This document shows positions 1 through 10,892 of a stretch of 64,000 nucleotides of DNA, piece after piece. The notes under the pieces were generated by a model that had not been told where the DNA came from, searched no databases, and was given only the letters and a program-made list of their open reading frames with translations. Positions within the stretch are counted from its first letter, which is position 1. Each line of letters opens with the position of its first letter. A program made the position numbers and the translations under genes. This DNA is from Azolla caroliniana (lineage: Eukaryota; Polypodiophyta), in assembly GCA_043228905.1 (NCBI GenBank), contig JBHGNT010000020.1:12958001-13022000 (forward strand), given 5' to 3'.

Positions 1-662
1 TCGCCCTTCTTTTTGCTTTTTGCTTTTTTTTTTTAAGCTTTTCCGTCTCCAGCAGATCTTCGCCGCCGGGATGTGGGTTCTCTTTAAAAACTCTGAAGAC
101 GACGTTTTGGTGGAGCTCTCGACACGATGCCGATCCGTGAATTATAAACTCTGTTAAATTTCTAATTTTGTAGGCCGATTAATGTCCGCCATGCCCATCC
201 CCTCCTCCTCTCCTGCTTCTGCTCAAATCGCAACAGTATATTAACTCTTAATGCTGCAGCATCGATCTCGCCTTTTTTAATTTCTTTTTAACTTCAGATT
301 ATAAAAGGAAAAACCAAAAGTACAAACATATATATGTATAATTCCTCAGTTTTTTTTCTTCTAATTCCGCTGTCCACATTTACGTATGAATTATTCACTG
401 GTTCTTTTTTCTTTTTCCTGTTTGTGTACACAAGAGCTTACAAAATTTGAATCTACGTGTGGAAGAGTAAGAAGATCGTGGTGAAGGAACTATCTATTAT
501 AACTGATTGGCGCACTCTTCTTTTTAGCTCGAAGATCCGCCTTTCGTGACAGATTTTCCAGTTTTGTGTTTTGATTTTAATCTGCATTCCGATCAATGCA
601 TGCTTTAGACGACGTAAATCTGCATGGCGCTTTCAAAAGGTGGCAAATCCGTTTAATGATCA
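1..662. other. AT-rich spacer, no gene seen
   Basis: The stretch is AT-rich with homopolymer T runs near the left edge. No open reading frame, RNA gene or transposon end could be supported. It may be the flank of a gene lying to the left, but nothing here shows that. Confidence 0.5.
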
Positions 663-1236
663 TGTCCATGTTATATTGTGTTGTGATAATATGAACAGTA
701 AAAACGTGTTTCAACAACCCTAATCACTTAAACCCTCTCCATGTTATATTGTGTGTCGATATATGAATGGTAACGTGTTTCACAAAACCCTAAACCCTAA
801 ACCCTCTCCATGTTAGATTGTGTGTCGATATATGAATGGTAACGTGTTTCACAAAACCCTAAACCCTAAACCCTCTCGAAGTTAGATTGCGTGTCGATAT
901 ATGAACTATATGAACGATAACGTGTTTCACGAAACCCTAAACCCTAAACCCTCTCCATGTTAGATTGTGTGTTGATATATGAACGATAACGTGTTTCACG
1001 AAACCCTAAACCCTAAACCCTCTCCATGTTAGATTGTGTGTTGATATATGAATGATAACGTGTTTCACAAAACCCTAAATGCTAAACCGTCTCCATGTTA
1101 TATTGTGTCGATATATGAACGATAACGTGTTTCACAAAACCATAAACCCTAATCCATCCCATGTATATTGTCTGCTGATATATGATTGTTAACGTGTTTC
1201 AACAACCCGAAACCCGAAACCCTCACCATGTTATAT
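663..1236. repeat. 69-bp tandem repeat carrying CCCTAAA telomere motifs
   Basis: About eight units share a 69-bp period; the ctctcc landmark recurs at about 735, 804, 873, 951, 1020, 1089, 1156 and 1222. One unit is 78 bp long through a 9-bp insertion near 904. Each unit has a TGTTAKATTGTG block, a TCGATATATGAA block, an AACGTGTTTCAC block and then two to three copies of CCCTAAA, the plant telomere heptamer. The central units are the most alike and the edge units decay. This is an interstitial telomere-motif satellite rather than a terminal telomere, because most of each unit is non-telomeric. Confidence 0.9.
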
Positions 1237-4200
1237 TATAATTCTTGGGTGGCAATAATCAAACCTTGTTTGGTTGTGTATGTACAATGTGCTCGGATGC
1301 TCGCACGAATCATTCATGGAATTAGCACTTCTACAACTCGGTCTAAGTTAAGGCTCCTAGATTTGGTGTCCATCCAATGACAATACAAGTCTTCACTTTA
1401 GAAGATATCCATTCCTAAGCCCAATAATTAAAGGAATACTGTTTAAATAGACGAGAATAATTGAAGAGAGGCACACTTCCATGGCATGGGCAAATTCCTA
1501 ACAATATTAGAAAAAAAGAGACAAATGGACATTACATCTATATATATCATGAACCAATTATATACATAAATCTTTTGGGGTAAATCATAATCAATATTTC
1601 ATATAGATCAAACGTCATCTATAGGGTGATATTCTGCATAGATCACATTATTAGTTAGTATCGTTATCAATATCAATGTGTTGTGCCCTCAATAAATTCG
1701 ATGTTGGCAGAGTAAATACCATGCAATTCATGTTCCAAATCTATAGTATTAGAGCAACCTCAAGAATATTTTGGAAAAATGCATGTATTCTTCATTGAGT
1801 GATCTTGTGCATTAACTTTAATTGAGTCCTCGACTTTGGACATAATTCTCCTCCCTAATATTTTGATGCACGTGCATGGTCATCCACCATAATATCGGCA
1901 AACTGATCAGCGTGCAATTCATCATTCGATGACATCTTATGAGGCATCACATTGCTTAATCCACTAAATCTAGTTACTATTCTTGAAATGCCATTCTAGA
2001 GTTGGGGCTACTTGAATAACATATAACCAAGAATTGGGATTTACTTTGGTACTTGAGTGAAATGTAATTTGGTCCTCTATGTTATATTAAGTCCAATTCT
2101 TAGTGGATTACAAATTAGAAGCCATTGGCAACCCCGTGGGATTGTGATATTGGTTTTTTTATAAAGCACTAGCTTGAATATCAGCTTCACACCCAAGATG
2201 AACACTTGTAATCACCCATAACCAAATTCCATGATATAAACCAAAATACCACAATAGTTGAGCATGTTGTCTCTCGTAGATGTTAATGACATTCAAAGCT
2301 CTCGTTAGATATTGTTGATGATGGTAATTGTGATATTGATATTGTCAAATGCGAATCAATTTGACAAATGGGGAGAACACGAAAATGCCCACAATGAGAT
2401 TGAAATATGTTGACACATCTTTAAATAGAACGGAGGCAAGTACCTCATTCTCCTTTCTTTTTTATATAATTTTTAGATGGGCATAAAGCCATTGAAATTT
2501 CTAATGGTGGATTTGTATGCGGCTAAGGATACGTTACACATGATCTTGCATGGTGTTTTCTCCATTCCACGCAAGCGTCCATGAATGTTGATTGCTCGAC
2601 AATGTCATAATCCTCTCTCCGTTGCAATGCCTTTTCTTACTAGATTTCAAAAGGTAACATGAGACAAAATAACCTTTTTATTACATTTTGATAGCACTCC
2701 ATTGCCTTGGGGCATAATCATGCTCTTTTGCGGTCCATAATTTTGGCCTGTCTAAATCCATCTGACCAAAGTACTTTGTTATGTACACTTGATGCACCAA
2801 GTAGTATGTCTAGCCCTTTGTCATGCTTGCTTTTGGACAATGCTTTTGCCTTACAACTCCTTTTAGAGTACTCTTTAACGTAAATATCTCAAGATAGAAC
2901 ATCTACCTACTTACGTTCATCATCCTTCCAAGTTGTATTCATCCACCAAATGCATCATAAAATGAATTAGGATGTTCAATATGTTGATTGGGAATTAATG
3001 TTGCTCTTCAATAATTCGTTCTGTGACACACTTGAATGCACCTATATCCTTGCCTTCAAATTAAAGCATGATCAATTTGTTTATACAAAATCAATCGCTT
3101 CACCAATTTTTCAAGCAACACACACATACACACATTTTCACACCCAATTCATTCAAACTTTGTTGATAAGGGGAAATTTAGATACGAATATATTAAATCA
3201 CAATTGACAAATTTTCGTGACATTTCTAGCAGTTTCGCAAAATTTTGAAAATACTACGACACCTACAAAAGTGTTGAAAATATATATTTTAATTAACTGC
3301 ACATACTCTGGGATTTTTTTACAAAAATGCCTAAACTGTGGGTAGACATACAAAGTACCAAATTCTTTATGAGACAAGTGCCCATATTTTCAACATTAGG
3401 CTATGAAAGTTTTTTGGCTCTTTTTTAGGAGCATACTACATTTAAAAACTCGTAACCCTAATATCCCCCCCTCACAACCCTCATTGTGTTAGAATGAGAA
3501 CTAAGTAGCAAACTTATGAGAGTAATGTCATGATAAAAGCTTGGGGTCTAAATGAAAGACACAAATGTTGGAGTAGTAAAAGTGACTAAGATGGTCGATT
3601 GAAGACAAAGAGATCATTAGATGGGAGTTCTCATTAAATGCTCATTTGTCTTAAAAGAGCTTGTTCAAGAAAATGATAACTTATCGTTTTTATGTACTCA
3701 AAGGGGTCAGCCACAATATTGTGCATTAATGATCATCATCGTCCTCAAGGAAGGTTAGGGGTATTGTGATGCTACTTTCATAAGGTGTTTGAGTTTAGCC
3801 CTAAAAAGGGATGGTGGCCTATGCAAAGTGGATAACCATCAACTTCTGAGAGTGTTTCATTAAGAAACTAATATGTAGGTCATGAGATTAAGCTTGGCAT
3901 TAGTTAACTGTCCCTTGTCACACTAGTTTGACATCAAGGATCAAAGCCTTGCAACTACCTTACAATACTTTAAGTTGTGTTATCTCCATCACTGGAGGCA
4001 TCTTAAGTTGATGTTGGATACCAAGTCCATTTACTTGACCACATGGAAGCAATTTTTGTTGTTGTTAAGGACACACCATGGTTATGACAAATGTGAAGTA
4101 GGTAAAATATGATTGTTTTGATTTTATCCATGTTAATGAAGCCATCTTAATGAGTCTTTAGTATAGGCCTAACAAATTCACTACGTGAAAATTAGATGGT

Positions 4201-4585
4201 CAATTGGAAGTGAAAGAAGGATTTGTGGGTAGGAAGATTAATATTTGAGTGTATATTTTGCACAATTTGTTGACTCGACTAACTTCATCTCAGATTCCCA
4301 AGGTACATGTTCCTTTCACAAGACCAAACAACTTGATTGCCAAGTTGGTTTCCATGAGAAATGTGTTAAAGCTTATATGTTTGATGTCTTAGCTTGTAAA
4401 AAGCATGGTGCACTTGTCTCATGTCTCACGGAAACCACCATATCTATATATGTATTCATAAAATCATGTTCAATGTTCATAGAGGAGTAAGAGTATTAAA
4501 ATAATCTATTTGCAATACATTATCATCACATATTTTTCTAGTACCCTATTTTAAAGGGATTCCTTTTCTTAGACCTTATTACGGT
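1237..4585. other. Spacer of about 3.3 kb without a recognisable gene
   Basis: AT-rich unique-looking sequence. Only short chance reading frames occur (for example 2998-3207 and 4245-4490) and none has a recognisable domain. No terminal repeats, tRNA-like folds or tandem arrays were seen. It may contain very old transposon remains that cannot be recognised by reading. Confidence 0.5.
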
Positions 4586-5690
4586 TCAACTTAAGTTTTT
4601 TTTTTTTCCAAAATGAAGCTACTTTCCCATTAGTTAGGTAATATTATTACAAAGAGATTGTACAAGGAGGCTTAAGCATAGATCGGGGAATCCCCCTCCG
4701 ATCAAGTCCTAGAAATTGAGACTAGTTACATTGCCTTTCGGACGGACTACTTAGTGTAAGTACCTACAGCTAAAACAGTGCCTTGCAGTGATGGCTAGTA
4801 TGAGACAACTCTTGGTGTCGACAACAGAGGGAGGGTGGTAAGTGAGCCGGAAACAACCAGCGTGGGGACTGGTAGTTCCACCTCGGGCCACTTCCTCCTT
4901 GTGTCACCATAGGCGTGTTCCGCCATTTCTGCCAAAAGCGCAAACGGGCAGTATCCACGTTAGAGGAATGAATGCAAACCTCGTCCAATTGCCCTTGTAG
5001 GCAGCTAATAAGCGCAAACCATATGTCCATGATCACTTCCTCCGGGGGTCGCACCAGATCCTGGAAGACCTTTAGGCAGCGCGCTTTCCATACGTACCAC
5101 AGGGTGAAGCCTGCGATCAGCATCCAAATGTCCGGGAACCTAGGGGATGCGGACTGCAAGCCTCTCTCAAATCGAATCTTGGAGATTTTTCCTCGCATGC
5201 ATACATAGCACCAACTATCCGCATTGAAGATGTCCGTCCACCTATCACTAGAATGATCAAGCCATGCCGCAACACTCCACGATGCTGTTCCTTCTACTTC
5301 ACATGCCGCAAGGAGGCGAGTCACTCTATCCCATACCTTTTGAGCTAGAGGGCATCCCATAGACAATGCCTCAGAGTCTCAATAGGTGAATGGCAAAGTG
5401 GGCAGCCTAACGAGCCGTCACGTTTACCTAGCCATTCACCAACTGGAACCACATTATGGAAGTGGAGACGCTAGAGACCCTTCTAAAAGGTAATGAGCAC
5501 CTCATAAGGGATGCCCAATGTACGCCAGCCATTGTGTAAGGGGCTGTGTAGCTGTAGTTGAAAAGCCCGACCCAGTTTAGTGTTGTGCTCGAAGAAATGG
5601 CAAAATCTGCTATCATGTTTCCACCTGAAATCCCCTGGGTCCCATTGTTCCCCTGGCCATTAGCATGTGCCTTAACCCAATAAATTCATT
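4586..5690 (-). mobile_element. 5'-truncated LINE fragment (LINE-2)
   Basis: Minus-strand 3' end of a non-LTR retrotransposon. On the plus strand it begins with a poly-T run at about 4596-4608, which is the element's poly(A) tail. It covers only the C-terminal part of ORF2 and stops abruptly near 5690, typical of 5' truncation during target-primed reverse transcription. It belongs to the same general LINE type as the large host LINE at 15213-64000, but its coding end differs in sequence. No clear target-site duplication was identified. Confidence 0.75.
4770..5640 (-). pseudogene. LINE ORF2 C-terminus, zf-RVT-like domain
   Basis: The minus strand encodes the zinc-binding end found after plant LINE reverse transcriptases. 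A GCPLCHSP knuckle, then ETLRHCLW, is followed by a Trp-rich segment ending in an LWYVWKARC motif and an aromatic tail. Two frames are needed: one covers the block around 5428-5640 and another covers 4770-5366, so at least one frameshift is present. In family members this region follows the polymerase and is thought to help bind RNA. The polymerase itself is missing because the element is truncated. Confidence 0.75.
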
Positions 5691-5964
5691 CTTCCCGATT
5701 AAAAAAGACATAAACTCTTAGCATTGACATTTGGAGTTTACTGTTTGCATATATTAGTTTGCTTACAAACAATCCCCCAAAGAGCTTAAGCTCCCATACC
5801 CTTTTTAAGAATTACATTAAACTTATGCGTATGTTTGTTGTCTTTATAATAGTACACACCATAATGAGACAACACATGAACAATGTCATAGGTAAATCAT
5901 TTAATAGTTAGTAAACTAAAACCTGGATATGGTTGTATGATTGATCACATCCAAACAAGTACGT

Positions 5965-6717
5965 TGTCGTGAAGATTTCCGACTATAGTGTGAAACCGGG
6001 GTGGAATAGGGCAAGTCGGTGGTGTGCTACATGTGCACATGTATAGTAGGAAACAATGTATAGAATAAAGGGGAGTATTTGTCCCACATTGTAACGCCCT
6101 CCCCTCCTTGTTCTATAAAAGGAGGGAGGGGTCCCTTGTTGAGGGGTTGCCCATTTTGAGTTAGGAGGGTATATCGTTAGATTTAGGGTTAGGTAGTTTC
6201 TTTCTTCTTCTTCTTCTTCTTCTTCTTTGTCGTCGTGTGGGTTGAGAGTTCGTGTCTGTTTAGGGTTTGCTTCTGCTCGGTCCCATGTGCAAGACCCCGC
6301 TCGGCGCGACGAGCCCAAGAGCTCCCCGATTGGCGGCTTGGCAGCAGACTGCCGTTGCAACCTACCCTACCTTGGTCCGACTCAAAGCCGGGGTCGTATC
6401 TCTTTCATTGTAATGTATACATACATATATGTTTGGTTGTGCACATCCGCGTCTCTGGTAGTATCGGGTGTTTCCACCCCTTTTGTTTCTTGTACATAGG
6501 AGGTGTGTGTTGAGTCGGTGTTGCGCGTGTGGTCTCTCTCTCTCTTCCTCTCTCGTGTTAGGTAGCTACCGGTACGCATCCGGAATCGCTCTGGTCTGCG
6601 CCACCACTAGTGTAGCCGAGACTGGAGAGAAGTCGGCTTCTCGACACCCATCTCTTCCTCGTTCGAGACCCCTGTGGTCCCGCCCCTTCCTACACGTACC
6701 CGCAGAATACCGCGACA
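5965..6717 (+). repeat. 5' LTR of element A
   Basis: Starts TGTCGTGAAG and ends CCGCGACA. A TATA-like TTCTATAAAAGG lies at about 6112. TTC and CT microsatellites follow inside the LTR. It aligns over its length with 10153-10892 and, more distantly, with the solo LTR at 44219-45003. Confidence 0.9.
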
Positions 6718-6754
6718 TATTTGGTGAACCCGACACGAAGGGCGGCAAGGGAGA

Positions 6755-7426
6755 ATGAAGTTGGAAGAAGACGACTTTACACAACTTTTTGTTGAAGCGG
6801 CGAGGGAGTTTGGACGAGCAACAATGAGAAGAGAGGCGGCACAACAAGTTGTTGAGCGAGTGGTCGAAAGAGTCGACCGTTTCAACGGGAACAGAGTCCC
6901 ATTCTACTTGGAAGCCTACAACGCGGAAATGGAGGAGCGAGACGTAGACGAGGCGTTGAGGTTGGAGTTCTTTCATTGGGTCGTCGTCGTCCGTATGCAC
7001 GCGGAAGTGAAGGAGCTCCGAGAAGCTCATGGTTCATGGGAGGCCTTCGAAGAGACGCTCCTACAGGCATATGGAGGACGACGAAAGAGCCGGGGACGAC
7101 GCGGCTTCAACAAGTGGGTGGCATCGGTGAAGACCTACCGGGGCGCAATCAAGGCGTTCCGAGAGTTCGAGCGATGGCCTGCTCAGCTCCCGGAGCGGGA
7201 ACAAGGTTTGGTAGGGGTGGACAAAGTCCAATTGTTCATTAAGTCGATCGACCGAGAGGAACGGGAGGCCATCGGGATTGAGCTCGAAGAGGAGGACAGA
7301 GCGAATGGCCTTACGGAGGACTGGTTGAAGGTCGGATGGATGACGAGCGGGCCGAGAATGCTAGGAGGAAGGTGCGCGACGGTGTGCCATCATAGCGGGA
7401 AGAGGTCGAATGGCAAAGAGAGTTAG
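6755..7426 (+). CDS. Gag-like protein of element A, degenerate
   Basis: A 223-residue ORF starting 37 bp after the 5' LTR. It is helical and rich in Glu and Arg. The segment from about residue 100 to 195 (an FIKSIDREER motif and a following acidic stretch) corresponds to the gag of element B (an LLFVKSVDERDQ motif near 29600). That similarity, the position just after the primer site and the lack of any other domain support a structural capsid-type role. No CCHC knuckle is present, and the last 30 residues look out of frame relative to B, so the ORF is probably shortened by a frameshift near 7350. Confidence 0.7.
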   Translation: MKLEEDDFTQLFVEAAREFGRATMRREAAQQVVERVVERVDRFNGNRVPFYLEAYNAEMEERDVDEALRLEFFHWVVVVRMHAEVKELREAHGSWEAFEETLLQAYGGRRKSRGRRGFNKWVASVKTYRGAIKAFREFERWPAQLPEREQGLVGVDKVQLFIKSIDREEREAIGIELEEEDRANGLTEDWLKVGWMTSGPRMLGGRCATVCHHSGKRSNGKES

Positions 7427-7429
7427 CAA

Positions 7430-10152
7430 GGCTCAGCTTCGGGGCCAGGATTGCGGAGGCATACGCAACTCTCGAGGCAATGCTCGAGGAAGAGGAAAGA
7501 TCGAGGCCGCAAGCTGACGCCGAGGAGATGGACTTGCCCCACGAGATGGCAGAAGATTGGTACGACGGTACCATGGGAGAGGGTGCGGAATAAAACGCCC
7601 TCTCGGATTGCGGAGATAGAACGGTCGAGGACATGGCCGAGATACCGATCGTAGAATCGGAACGTTGGGACTGACGATTTCGGGCACGACAGCCCGAGGC
7701 TCCGGACATTGGAGAAGCAAGCCCAGGCGGGGCTTGCGCGATTGGTAAACGGACGACCACCGACCATGAGGAGCCGGTGGCTACGGACAAGGGCATAAAA
7801 CGCATGGGCGATTCTTCGCGTCTTCCCACACTTGCTCCCGAGACGATGGCAGTCGGGCCCGAGTGCCCACGTGAGTCCCAAGAGGAGGAAGGCGGCGGCG
7901 TGAGACCGAGAATTGCCGGCGAGACGATACGAGGAAGGAACGGACAAAAGCCCTTGGATCCGATTCCGGAGAACTCGGCACTCGGGCCCTTATGCCCACG
8001 TGAGACCGAGGAGATGGATGACAGTAATGAGGAGTCCTGGCACGATGCCAATGAAGATGGGTGGGAAACGGCCTACGAGAAGGTCGAGGATGGAGCCGCG
8101 GCAGAGAAGGAGGGAATGAGAGCCGACGCCGAGGGGAGCGGAATCAGAAGTCAAACCGACCGGGGATCAGACTGGTTGGTATCCCGATTCGGGTGGAGCA
8201 CGATCCGGACGTGGATTGTGCGACTAGGGAAAGGTTCGGCATGAAGGTGCCGACACGGAAGAGGGTGTGGGACGAGCCACCCTCTTTTACATGGGAGAAA
8301 GACCGACCGGGCGAAGGTTGGGAATCGAAAGGAAGGTGATCAAGGGTTCAAAATGAGTCTGACAGGATCAACATCGGAGCCGAAACTCCGGACATTGGAG
8401 AATCAAGCCCAGGCGGGGCTTGGTTGATCACAGAGCGGATGCTATCCACTGACACCACTAAAAGGGTCGGTTTCCTGGGACGAGTCACCGAAAGACGTTA
8501 CGAAATCGGTTACCCCACATCTTGTTCGGAGACTTCGGCAGTTCGGCCGACGTGGCAATGTGAGACTGAAAGAGACAGAAGATGGAGCCAAGAGCGCAAA
8601 CAAGGAGAGCGACGACAAGTCCGGGAGAAGTACAAGGGACGAAGCGGAGAGCGAAGATCAGTCCTATGGGTCACCTCACACCAGATCTAGAGACTCCGGC
8701 GGTCGGCATTGGATCTGACGTAAGACCAAGATACTGACGGTACCCGACAGGAGAACGAGACCTGGCAATCCAGAGAAAGACGGATGGACCCGGACGAGAA
8801 CCGGGTGGAGCGGACTTCCAGATAATTGATCCGGGAGGGAGGAGAGAGTAGACCTATGGAGAGGCCCAGAACACGGTATGTTGGTACCACGGGAGAGGGT
8901 GTGGATTGAGCCACCCTCTTGACTTGCGGAGAAGGACGACCCGGGATAAGGGTCAGAGATACGGCAAGCCCGAGGAGGATCCTTCACACCGGTTCTAGAG
9001 ACTCCGGCGGTCAGCCTGAGAGCCGACATGAGACCTAGAGTAATGAACAGTGGCGGCAAGGGGACAAAGGCATAGGACTTCGGATCGATGGTCTACGGAG
9101 ATCCTCACACCGATTTGGCGGTCGGCCCGAGTGCCGGCGTGAGTCCTATAGGAAGGGACGGTGGCGACAGGTGAACGTGACCAGCACAAGAGGCCGACGC
9201 GAAGGTCGGGACTACGACGAGAGAAAAACGGCAAGCGGTGCTGCCACCACCTTACACACACCGGTTCTAGACACTCCGGCGGTCGGCCTGAGAGTCGACA
9301 TGAGACCTAGAGGGAAGAATGGTGGTGGCGGAAAGGCGAGTAACCGAGACGGAAAAAGGGGAGGTCCCACGAGATCCTCACACCGATCCGGTAGTCGGCC
9401 CGAGTGCTGGCGTGAGTCCTATAAGAAAGGACGGTGGCGGCAAGTGAACGTGATCGGACGATGGGACAGAGTGGCAAGGAGGTATCGGGCCGGTAAGGTG
9501 GCCACAAACCAAAACCGGACCTTACAACAGAAGAAGGAAAGGAAGACGGTCCTATGGGATCCTCACATCGATCTGGAGACACTGGCAGTTCGAGCCGACA
9601 TGGCAACATGAGACCGAGTGAGAAGGATGATGGAAGGTAAGAAATGGGAACCAACGATGTAGGAAGCGCGGACCGGGAACTGACAAAGCCGGAGTGGACG
9701 AGGGCCGAACCCTTACCGGTCGGTTACGATTTCGGAAGGAAGTCGGTGAAGGGTTAGCTGAGCGGAACAAGAGACGTGCGAGTGGCCATCCAGGGTTGAT
9801 GCAAGCACGAGTACGGGCGGTGTTCGGCACAGGCGGTGCCGAACAAGGAAGGCAAGAAACACCACCCGACACACGGGAAGAACCAACAGAGGGACATGCA
9901 CGACACGCAAGGTGCGAAATCCGGCGTACAACCGAAGTGACTAGGAGTGTTCGGGAGAACCGATCGGGGAGGAAGGCGCGGACGTCAGATGTGATGGATC
10001 AGATGGAGCCGACGGATCAGGGCCAGTAATGAGCCGACGAGACGGACGGGTGCCGGTAAGGCGGAGGACTTGGTTAATCACCATCGCCGAAATCTCTCAC
10101 TCTTTTTCCTTCTTGGCACATACCGGTGGATGTGTGGTTTGGTGGGGGTGGA
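7430..10152 (+). repeat. Element A interior built from repeated GC-rich modules
   Basis: No long reading frame is present. A degenerate core close to GGCGGTCGGCCYGAG followed by GCCGACRTGAG recurs at about 7846, 7977, 8538, 8698, 9004, 9118, 9279, 9393 and 9585. The later copies are preceded by TCACACCGRTYY. A second block, CTCCGGACATTGGAGAA plus CAAGCCCAGGCGGGGCTTG, occurs near 7690 and 8387. Short minus-strand ORFs here are by-products of the repeats. The function is unknown. Confidence 0.75.
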
Positions 10153-10892
10153 TGTCGTGAAGATTTTCGGCTATAGTGTGAAACCGGGGTGGAATAGGGC
10201 AAGTCGGTGGTGTGCTACATGTGCACATGTATAGTAGGAAACAATGTATAGAATAAAGGGGAGTATTTGTCCCACATTGTAACGCCCTCCCCTCCTTGGT
10301 CTATAAAAGGAGGGAGGGGTTGCCCATTTTGAGTTAGGAGGGTATACCGTTAGATTTAGGGTTAGGTAGTTTCTTTCTTTCTTCTTCTTCTTCTTCTTCT
10401 CCTTTGTCATCGTGTGGGTTGAGAGTTTGTGTCTGTTTAGGGTTTGCTTCTGCTCGGTCCCTTGTGCAAGACCATGCTTGGCGCGACGAGCCCGAGAGCT
10501 CCCCGATTGGCGGGTTGGCAGCAGACTGCCGTTGCAACCTACCCTACCTATGTCCGGCTCGAAGCCGGGGTTGTATCTCTTTCATTGTAATGTATACATA
10601 TATGTTTGGTTGTGCATATCCGCGTCTATGGTAGTGTCGGGTGTTTCCACCCCTTTTGTTTCTTGTACATAGGAGGTGTGTGTTGAGTCGGTGTTGCACG
10701 CGTGGTCTCTCTCTCTCTCTTCCTCTCTCGTGTTCGGTAGCTTCCGGTATGTGTCCGGAATCGCTCTGGTGTGCGCCACAACCAGTGCAGCCGGGACTGG
10801 AGAGAAGTCGGATTCTCGACACCCATCTCTTCCTCGTCCGAGACCCCTGTGGTCATGCCCCTTCCTACACGTACCCGCGGAATACCGCGACA
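10153..10892 (+). repeat. 3' LTR of element A
   Basis: Same edges as the 5' LTR (TGTCGTGAAG to CCGCGACA). It has several small indels relative to it, including a shorter CT-rich tract and loss of the GTCCCTTGTTGAGG segment, so the element is not recent. Confidence 0.9.

Larger units (their letters stand above)
5965..10892 (+). mobile_element. Non-autonomous Gypsy-like LTR element A (gag only)
   Basis: A 4.9-kb element bounded by LTRs at 5965-6717 and 10153-10892. The 4-bp flank ACGT occurs on both sides (5961-5964 and 10893-10896). After the 5' LTR comes a primer-site-like TTTGGTGAACCCGACACG at 6722-6739. A purine-rich GGTGGGGGTGGA directly precedes the 3' LTR. The interior holds one gag-like ORF and then about 2.7 kb of sequence with repeated modules and no protease, reverse transcriptase or integrase. 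It resembles LARD or TR-GAG type non-autonomous elements. Its LTR edges and primer site match element B, so an autonomous relative of B is a plausible helper. Confidence 0.88.

Noticed and set aside
663-1236. Chromosome end (true telomere)
   Set aside because: Heptamers are only a minor part of each 69-bp unit and unique sequence continues on both sides.
6227-6758. Short ORFs inside the A LTRs (also near 10404-10672 and 44727-45030)
   Set aside because: They lie in LTR leader sequence with microsatellites and differ in frame between copies.
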